Part shown: positions 12,473 to 17,233 of the stretch, piece after piece
Layout: each line of letters begins with the position of its first letter
How positions within the stretch are numbered: position 1 is the first letter of the stretch
Assembly (NCBI GenBank): GCA_017613595.1
Contig: JAGADM010000014.1
Location: 1 to 17,233, forward strand
Length of the DNA: 17,233 bases
Direction: 5' to 3'
From: Lachnospiraceae bacterium
Lineage (GTDB): Bacteria; Bacillota_A; Clostridia; Lachnospirales; Lachnospiraceae
Notes under the pieces: model-generated
What the model saw: only the letters and a program-made list of their open reading frames with translations
The model's database searches: none
What the model was told of the DNA's origin: nothing
Position numbers and translations under genes: made by a program

Positions 12473-13945
12473 CTATTTGCCCAGGCAGAACCGTTCAAAT
12501 ATGCGGTTGATCAGATCTTCGTCAACATCCTCGCCGACAATACGCGAGAGGGCTTCATAAGCGCCCATAAGATCGATGGAGTAAAAGTCCTCCGGTAATC
12601 CGTTTTCAATGCTTGTAAGGACTTTTCCGAGGCTCTCAAAAGCATTCCGCAGGCATTCCTTATGGCGTTCGGACGTAATTACCGACTCCTCATCAGCGGC
12701 CAGATCTCCGGCAAAGAACATAGCGGAAATCTTCTCTTCAAGGTTCGAAAGACCTGTGCCTTCCTTAGCGGAAACCGAAACAACATCCGCCTCACAACCG
12801 CACTCAGAAAGAAGCTTTCTAACGTCCTGTTCGGTTGTGCATAGCGCGGAAGCGCCGTCCGTCTTACCGGAAATATAATCTTCACCGGTTCCCTTCTCTT
12901 TGGAAAGGTCTCCGGCAAGATCGGATTTATTTAATACGGCAAGCATTTTCTTGCCGGAATATGCCTTTATAATATCACGGTCGGCCTGATCTAAAGCCGT
13001 AGATGCGTCCGCAACATACAGGATAAGGTCGGCATCCTCCGCCTTTTCATGAGCGCGCGAAACGCCGATTTTCTCGACCGGATCAGGCGTATTGCGGATT
13101 CCCGCCGTATCCACGATCAATAACGTGATTCCGTTCAGCCGGATTTCTTCGGACAGCGTGTCCCTTGTCGTTCCGGCAATCTCCGTAACAATCGCGCGTT
13201 CCTCACCGACAAGCGCATTCATCAGGGAGCTCTTGCCGACATTCGGCTTTCCGAGGATAACCGTCACGATTCCCTCACGGATCATACGTCCGTTCTCAGC
13301 GGAACGAAGCATCTTCCCTATATCGGCGCGTTCCTCTTTAACCGCAGCGGAAAGACTTTCCGCGAAACCTTCCAGGGAATAATATTCGGGCTGATCTAAC
13401 GATGCTTCGATTGTCGCAACATCCGAAAGAATCCGCGTTCTGAGCGCATTGATGCGGTCGCGGAGTGTTCCGCGAAGCTGCTTTACAGAGTTCTTCACGG
13501 CCAGTTCGTTCTTCGCTCCAATCAGTTCCATAACGGCTTCGGCCTGCGACAGGTCGATCCTTCCGTTCAGAAAGGCTCTTTTCGTGAACTCGCCGGGTTC
13601 CGCAAGCCTTGCCCCACGGGAAAGGACAAGCGAGAGGATCCGTTTCGTCACAACAATACCGCCGTGGCAGTCAATCTCCACGGTATCCTCTTTCGTAAAC
13701 GTACGGGGTGCTTTCAGAATGAGAAGCATAACTTCATCAATGATTTCGTCCCCGTCCGCAATATAGCCGTAATGCACCGTATGGCTTTCCCATCCGGTTA
13801 TCCGCTCTCCGACAGGACCCTCGGACCGACCCGTCCGAAACAGCTTTGATGCGATTCCGAAAGCATCCGGTCCGCTGATGCGGATAATACTGATTCCGGC
13901 GGCACTCAGCCCGGAGGCAATTGCCGCAATCGTGTCATTATTCAT
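12473..13945 (-). CDS. mnmE: tRNA modification GTPase MnmE (TrmE)
   Basis: The protein has 490 residues against about 455-460 in well-studied members. It partners MnmG in wobble-uridine modification. The N-terminal folate-binding domain (1-120) starts NDTIAAIASG and has IDCHGG (91-96). The inserted GTPase domain has P-loop GKPNVGKSS (232-240), TTRD (259-262), DTAG (279-282) and NKSD (339-342). The C-terminus ends with FCLGK, carrying the essential Cys487. The extra length lies between NKSD and VSVSAKEG (about 344-388), an insert of roughly 25-30 residues with Cys369, Cys382 and Cys384. AAGGAT precedes the ATG. A terminator lies upstream and no clear promoter was found in the GC-rich leader. 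Confidence 0.96.
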   Translation of the reverse strand: MNNDTIAAIASGLSAAGISIIRISGPDAFGIASKLFRTGRSEGPVGERITGWESHTVHYGYIADGDEIIDEVMLLILKAPRTFTKEDTVEIDCHGGIVVTKRILSLVLSRGARLAEPGEFTKRAFLNGRIDLSQAEAVMELIGAKNELAVKNSVKQLRGTLRDRINALRTRILSDVATIEASLDQPEYYSLEGFAESLSAAVKEERADIGKMLRSAENGRMIREGIVTVILGKPNVGKSSLMNALVGEERAIVTEIAGTTRDTLSEEIRLNGITLLIVDTAGIRNTPDPVEKIGVSRAHEKAEDADLILYVADASTALDQADRDIIKAYSGKKMLAVLNKSDLAGDLSKEKGTGEDYISGKTDGASALCTTEQDVRKLLSECGCEADVVSVSAKEGTGLSNLEEKISAMFFAGDLAADEESVITSERHKECLRNAFESLGKVLTSIENGLPEDFYSIDLMGAYEALSRIVGEDVDEDLINRIFERFCLGK

Positions 13946-13959
13946 GCCGGTATCCTTGT

Positions 13960-14000
13960 GCAGGCTCGATGAAAGCGGCGTCCTGCCTGCTCCGGCGCCG
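13960..14000 (-). promoter_or_regulatory. Interleaved complementary arms in the mnmE leader
   Basis: On the minus strand, 5' to 3', CGGCG (14000-13996), GCAGGC (13990-13985), CGCCG (13980-13976) and GCCTGC (13965-13960) occur in that order. Arms 1 and 3 pair, and arms 2 and 4 pair. They could form a pseudoknot or two alternative hairpins just before the mnmE ribosome site. The arms are short and GC-rich, so chance is a real possibility. Confidence 0.3.
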
Positions 14001-14014
14001 TTTCTTCTTCAGTT

Positions 14015-14052
14015 GAAAAGAAGGGAGAAGGAAATCGCATTCCTCTCCCTTC
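14015..14052 (-). terminator. Intrinsic terminator after jag/khpB
   Basis: On the minus strand GAAGGGAGAGG (14052-14042) pairs with CTTCTCCCTTC (14030-14020), eleven base pairs with one G-T. TTTTC follows (14019-14015). It lies 22 bases after the khpB stop and separates the rpmH-khpB block from mnmE-mnmG-rsmG. Confidence 0.8.
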
Positions 14053-14073
14053 CGAATCATCAACTATCCGATA

Positions 14074-15027
14074 TTACTGCTTCTCGCCCTCGTTCTTAGC
14101 CTTCTCGGCTGCGCGGGCTTCCTTGTAAGCTGCGTAATCCTTCATGTAATCCTGGCTGTAGTCGCTGCTGTTATCATTGTAGCGCGGCTTCGGAGGACGA
14201 CGGTTTCCGCCGTATCCGCCCTTGTTGCCGTATCCGCCGCGATTATAACCGCCGCGGTTGTTGTTGCCGTATCCGCCTCTGTTGTAGCCTCCGCGGCCGT
14301 AACCGCGTCCGCCGTCATACGATACGCCCTTCTTCATGGAAACGATTACCTTACGGTAAGGCTCCTCGCCCTCACTGTGGGTTTCTACGTATTTGTCGTT
14401 CTGAAGAGCCGCATGAATGATGCGTCTCTCATACGGATTCATCGGCTCAAGAGCTACGCTTCTGCGTGTCTTCTTAACCTTTCCGGCAATATTCTTTGCA
14501 AGATTCTCAAGGGTTTCCTTACGTCTTGCACGGTAGTTTTCGGTATCGAGCTTAATCTTGTAATACTGGTTGCAGGCACGGTTTACAACAAGGCTGGTCA
14601 GGTACTGAAGCGCATCCAGCGTCTGACCGCGCTTTCCGATCAGGGTGCCCATGTCATCGCCTTCAACATTGATGTAAATGTTGCCTTCCTCTTCCTCAAC
14701 GGTAGCGGAAATATCGGCGGTAAAACCAAGCTCGGTAAGTACTTTCTTGATAAAGTCAACGGCAACCTCGGCAGGGGTCTCACCGCAGGCGGGAGTAACC
14801 GTGCTCTGAGCAACTTCCGCAATCGCCTCCGCAACGGATGCGGACAGATCGGACTGCTCTTCGGGAAGCGTTACCGCAATCTTACAGTTCTTGAAAAGGC
14901 CGAGAAAACCGCCCTTTTCTTCTTCAATTACTTCATATACAAGTTCTTCGGCGGCAATTCCGAGATCCGCAGCAGCCGCAGCCTTTGCTTCTTCTTCATT
15001 CTTGCCGGAATACTCTTTCACTGCCAT
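14074..15027 (-). CDS. khpB: RNA-binding protein KhpB (Jag) with an RGG-rich tail
   Basis: The protein has 317 residues. It is a cytoplasmic RNA-binding protein that in other Firmicutes pairs with KhpA and affects cell elongation and division. The Jag_N domain covers 1-55 (KEYSGKNEEEA; KGGFLGLFKN). The KH domain at about 85-160 has GKRG (131-134). The R3H domain at about 165-232 carries NPYERRIIH, including R201xxxH205. The extra tail (239-278) is built of Gly-Tyr-Asn-Arg units such as RGGYNRGGYG, followed by a Tyr/Asp-rich and charged end. The start at 15027 is chosen because AGGAGG lies seven bases upstream and MAVKEYSGK is the family start; a start at 15072 would add 15 residues without a ribosome site. 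It follows yidC by 82 bases. Confidence 0.93.
   Translation of the reverse strand: MAVKEYSGKNEEEAKAAAAADLGIAAEELVYEVIEEEKGGFLGLFKNCKIAVTLPEEQSDLSASVAEAIAEVAQSTVTPACGETPAEVAVDFIKKVLTELGFTADISATVEEEEGNIYINVEGDDMGTLIGKRGQTLDALQYLTSLVVNRACNQYYKIKLDTENYRARRKETLENLAKNIAGKVKKTRRSVALEPMNPYERRIIHAALQNDKYVETHSEGEEPYRKVIVSMKKGVSYDGGRGYGRGGYNRGGYGNNNRGGYNRGGYGNKGGYGGNRRPPKPRYNDNSSDYSQDYMKDYAAYKEARAAEKAKNEGEKQ
14194..14313 (-). repeat. Tandem GGY/RGG-coding repeats in khpB
   Basis: Degenerate in-frame units of about 9-15 bases (patterns such as GGC-GGA-TAC-GGC-AAC and AGA-GGC-GGC-TAC-AAC) code for residues 239-278. They are imperfect at DNA level but strongly periodic in Gly-Gly-Tyr and Arg-Gly-Gly, as expected for a disordered RNA-binding tail that can change length by slippage. 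Confidence 0.75.
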
Positions 15028-15073
15028 ATTAATCCTCCTGTTTCCGGTGCGGCGGGTTCGAATACGGAACACC

Positions 15074-15093
15074 GCCGGACCTTATGATCCGGC
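15074..15093 (-). promoter_or_regulatory. Stable hairpin between yidC and khpB
   Basis: GCCGGATC pairs with GGTCCGGC around the loop ATAA (eight base pairs, one G-T) on the minus strand. A neighbouring alternative stem, GCCGG...CCGGC, lies at about 15090-15109. No T-tract follows, so termination is unlikely. It may serve in RNA processing or in setting the khpB level relative to yidC. Confidence 0.4.
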
Positions 15094-15109
15094 CGGAAAA
15101 TGTCCCGGC

Positions 15110-16543
15110 TTATTCGTCATCGTCGTTACGGTACAGATTTGCAATCGCGGAAATGTTGGATTTGCCTTCCGCTGCATTCTTGGAAATTTCTTCTTTCTTC
15201 TTGTCGGAAACCTTCTGTGCAGGACGCTTATCGTTATCGTTCTGCTTTCCGGCCTTATTGTCATATACGCCGGAAATGGTCTTGGTCTTCGTCTTGGCGA
15301 TGGAAGACGTCTCGTTTCCGGTTGAAACAATTCCGAGTTTCTTGTTTCTCTCGGCTATCTTTGCTTCATTGGCAGCAACGACATCGTCGATGCTGATCTT
15401 GTCAAGCTTCCGGTTGATTACCTGCTGCTGCAGAATGGAAACACCGGAGTTAACAACCCAGTAAATACCTACGCCGACCGGGAAGAATACACAGAATACA
15501 CCCGATATGATCGGCATGATCTTCATCATTCCTTCCATGCTTCCGGCAGGGGAATTGTCGTCCTTCTTCTTCTCTTCTCCGCTCTTCTGAACCTTCATCT
15601 GAAGCATGGACTGAATGTACTGCAGAACAGCCGCAAGAATCGGGATCAAAAGCATCGGGGTGAGCTTCCAGCCGGGCGGATCCAGAATGCTGTAGCCGCC
15701 GAACAGGCTGTTTACACGAAGAATATCTTCTTTGGCATCACTCTTGCCTACGGCAAATGACTTAAACTCGTCCGTCTGGCAAAGTGCGTTCCATTTGCTG
15801 TACTTCGGGTCTTCCTTCTTCTCACCGGTTACGGAATCCGTGGTATAGAAGACTTTTCCCTCCAGGAAATCCTCCCATGCGGTTGTTCCGAGTACCGACA
15901 TCAGGTCGATTACGCGGTCCTCATCCCAGTTGGCTTCCTTCTTGGCCTTACGGTCACGAAGCGTAAGCTTCTCGGCCTCAAGGAACTGAAGTAAAGCTGC
16001 TGTCGCATCTTTCGATAACCGTTGTTCCTTGACGGTCTCAGGCTCGTTATCATCCGGATAATCAAAACTTCCCAGTTCTTCCATAAAATCCGAAGAAATC
16101 GGAGTATAAAGATCCTTTACCGGCTGAACGTATGCGGGAATCGAATAAATAACGCGATACAGGGCAAATACGACGAAAAGCATGATGATCAGCGGCAGAC
16201 ATCCGCCGAGAGGGCTTGTGCCGTACTTTCTGTATACGGCAGATGTTTCCTCCTGCATGCGGTACATAGCTTCCCGGTCGCTGCGGTCATAGCCTTTGTA
16301 CTTTTCCTGAATGGCACGTAACTCCGGCTGCATCTTCGCGGAAAACTTTGCACTTCTCTGCTGCTTGATTGTCAGCGGAAGTGTGAGCATCTTAATCGCG
16401 ATCGTAAATAAAACGATACATAAAGCGATATTCGGAATGCCCAGCCAGGCAACCAGCATATAAACCAGATTGAGGATCTTACCCATGATCCACGCAAGCG
16501 GTTTAAGAATACCGGAAACCTGCGTCAAAAATATAAAATTCAT
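15110..16543 (-). CDS. yidC: Membrane protein insertase YidC/SpoIIIJ, long-insert form
   Basis: The protein has 477 residues; it inserts and folds membrane proteins, alone or with SecYEG. There is no lipobox at the N-terminus. Helix 1 is at about 10-32 and helix 2 at about 36-56. The functional Arg63 lies in LPLTIKQQRSAKF, followed by the cytoplasmic helical hairpin (66-108). The helix at about 113-136 (SPLGGCLPLIIMLFVVFALY) carries the family PLGG-CLP motif. A polar insert of about 140 residues (146-290) with DYPDD and WDEDR separates it from the last helices (about 293-314 and 340-372). The tail from 375 is strongly charged. TAGGAGG lies seven bases before the ATG. It sits 15 bases after yidD, the normal order. 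Confidence 0.95.
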   Translation of the reverse strand: MNFIFLTQVSGILKPLAWIMGKILNLVYMLVAWLGIPNIALCIVLFTIAIKMLTLPLTIKQQRSAKFSAKMQPELRAIQEKYKGYDRSDREAMYRMQEETSAVYRKYGTSPLGGCLPLIIMLFVVFALYRVIYSIPAYVQPVKDLYTPISSDFMEELGSFDYPDDNEPETVKEQRLSKDATAALLQFLEAEKLTLRDRKAKKEANWDEDRVIDLMSVLGTTAWEDFLEGKVFYTTDSVTGEKKEDPKYSKWNALCQTDEFKSFAVGKSDAKEDILRVNSLFGGYSILDPPGWKLTPMLLIPILAAVLQYIQSMLQMKVQKSGEEKKKDDNSPAGSMEGMMKIMPIISGVFCVFFPVGVGIYWVVNSGVSILQQQVINRKLDKISIDDVVAANEAKIAERNKKLGIVSTGNETSSIAKTKTKTISGVYDNKAGKQNDNDKRPAQKVSDKKKEEISKNAAEGKSNISAIANLYRNDDDE

Positions 16544-16558
16544 TAATGGTCCTCCTAA

Positions 16559-16771
16559 TTAAGGCACGGGATCATATCCTCCCGTATGGAAGGGGTGACA
16601 CCTTAAAATCCTGCGGACCGCAAGCCAGGTGCCTTTGATTGCTCCGTACTTTTCAATGGCTTCCATTGCATACTGGGAACAAGTGGGCGTGTAAATACAG
16701 GTGGACCTTCCCTTTAACGGGGACAGAAATTTACGATAAAAACGGATAAAAAGTATTAATATCTTCTTCAT
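16559..16771 (-). CDS. yidD: Membrane protein insertion efficiency factor YidD
   Basis: The protein has 70 residues, the usual small size. It is associated with the inner face of the membrane and helps insertion through YidC. The N-terminal amphipathic part is [15 protein letters not shown]. The conserved core is [19 protein letters not shown], and the signature [18 protein letters not shown] closes the protein, with three cysteines. Its ATG overlaps the rnpA stop as ATGA, so translation is probably coupled. It lies between rnpA and yidC as in most Firmicutes. Confidence 0.95.
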   Translation of the reverse strand: MKKILILFIRFYRKFLSPLKGRSTCIYTPTCSQYAMEAIEKYGAIKGTWLAVRRILRCHPFHTGGYDPVP

Positions 16772-17100
16772 GGCATAATCCTTGAAATATGAGCTAAATG
16801 CAATACCGCTTCACTGATTTCACGGTATGTTCTGTCCTTCGCAGCTCCCCTTGCAATGACGACGACGTCCAACCCGGTGTTGATCCGATCGCCGTTTAAG
16901 CGTAAGCTTTCATAAATCAGCCTTTTGATCCGGTGTCTGACGACACTGTTTCCGATTTTCTTGCTTACGCTGATTCCTATTCTGTTGTAATTCAGATCAT
17001 TGTTACGTATATACATAACAAGATACTTGTTCGCCTTGCTGCTTCCAAGACGATACACATCCGAAAATTCTCTTCCTTTCCGCAAGGAAATAATTTTCAT
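16768..17100 (-). CDS. rnpA: Ribonuclease P protein component
   Basis: The protein has 110 residues. It binds the catalytic RNase P RNA and helps it to cut 5' leaders from precursor tRNAs. The opening [18 protein letters not shown] and strand YLVMYIRN are typical. The conserved RNR basic helix appears as [24 protein letters not shown] (landmarks [10 protein letters not shown] and RHRIKR, 55-60), with His56 where Asn is commonest. GGGAGG lies nine bases before the ATG. It follows rpmH by 68 bases, across the rpmH terminator, and so depends on read-through or on a promoter not visible here. Confidence 0.95.
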   Translation of the reverse strand: MKIISLRKGREFSDVYRLGSSKANKYLVMYIRNNDLNYNRIGISVSKKIGNSVVRHRIKRLIYESLRLNGDRINTGLDVVVIARGAAKDRTYREISEAVLHLAHISRIMP

Positions 17101-17144
17101 CTTTAAGGCCTCCCTTCATCGGTTCCGCCTCAAATCAAAACAAG

Positions 17145-17169
17145 AAAAAAGGCTACATAAACTGCAGCC
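17145..17169 (-). terminator. Intrinsic terminator overlapping the rpmH stop
   Basis: On the minus strand GGCTGCA (17169-17163) pairs with TGTAGCC (17157-17151), seven base pairs with one G-T, around the loop GTTTA. TTTTTT follows (17150-17145). The first stem base is the last base of the TAG stop of rpmH. It should lower transcription of rnpA relative to rpmH, a balance seen in other bacteria. Confidence 0.75.
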
Positions 17170-17233
17170 TAAGCGGAAATACTGTGTCTGCCCTTTGCTC
17201 TTCTGGCGGACAAAACCTTTCTTCCGTTTGCTG
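17169..17233 (-). CDS. rpmH: Ribosomal protein bL34, 3' part only
   Basis: The window cuts this gene at its right edge, and only the last 20 codons and the TAG stop remain. They read ANGRKVLSARRAKGRHSISA, which matches the conserved end of bL34 (NGRxVLxxRRxKGRxxLSA). bL34 is a small basic protein of the large ribosomal subunit. The gene normally begins the rpmH-rnpA-yidD-yidC-jag block and stands next to dnaA, so the chromosome origin should lie just past the window. Confidence 0.93.
   Translation of the reverse strand, partial: ANGRKVLSARRAKGRHSISA

Noticed and set aside
15028..15072. Upstream start for khpB at 15072
   Set aside because: The added residues resemble no Jag domain, and AGGAGG sits correctly only for the start at 15027.
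17101..17233. Possible DnaA boxes or oriC at the right edge
   Set aside because: No TTATCCACA-like boxes seen; the origin is expected beyond the window.
1..17233. Insertion sequences, CRISPR arrays, prophage or toxin-antitoxin genes
   Set aside because: No transposase, integrase, regularly spaced repeats or toxin-like gene pairs were recognised in either strand.

Overview
This window is the conserved origin-proximal neighbourhood of a Bacillota (Firmicutes) chromosome, most likely a Clostridia member of the Lachnospiraceae type. Three things point there: the gene order rpmH-rnpA-yidD-yidC-jag/khpB-mnmE-mnmG-rsmG-parA-parB-DUF4446; a DUF3881-type gene just beyond it; and several Lachnospiraceae-style variants (DegV starting with Cys-Cys-Ser, YidC with a long insert, RGG-tailed KhpB). 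I cannot name a species. Everything except degV lies on the minus strand. dnaA/oriC should therefore lie beyond base 17233, with transcription running away from the origin.

Region 17233-14015 is the ribosome, RNA and membrane-insertion block: the 3' end of rpmH with its own terminator, then rnpA and yidD (ATGA overlap), yidC, and jag/khpB, closed by a strong terminator at 14015-14052. Region 13945-9678 is the tRNA/rRNA modification block mnmE, mnmG, rsmG. It ends in a terminator whose stem is itself a perfect parS site. Region 9595-6953 is the chromosome-partition block: parA with a clear promoter, parB (a second parS lies inside its coding sequence), then a DUF4446 membrane protein. No noc-like gene lies between rsmG and parA. 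A DUF3881 gene follows at 6837-5953.

Region 5911-1949 is accessory: a tRNA-Arg(CCU) with its own promoter, a small Cys/His-motif double-pass membrane protein, and a zinc/manganese-type ABC uptake operon. In that operon the ATPase, permease and an extra lipoprotein are linked by ATGA stop/start overlaps or close spacing behind the substrate-binding lipoprotein. The operon ends against the plus-strand degV gene at a shared bidirectional terminator (1906-1941).

Region 1-935 holds an XRE-family regulator and a promoter pair facing degV. The first 205 bases have no gene but contain a nested inverted repeat. No insertion sequence, CRISPR array, rRNA or prophage was found. The most noteworthy signals are the parS/terminator fusion, the parS inside parB, the metal operon with two uncharacterised cysteine-containing envelope proteins and an atypical metal-site motif, and the RGG tail on the RNA-binding protein KhpB.
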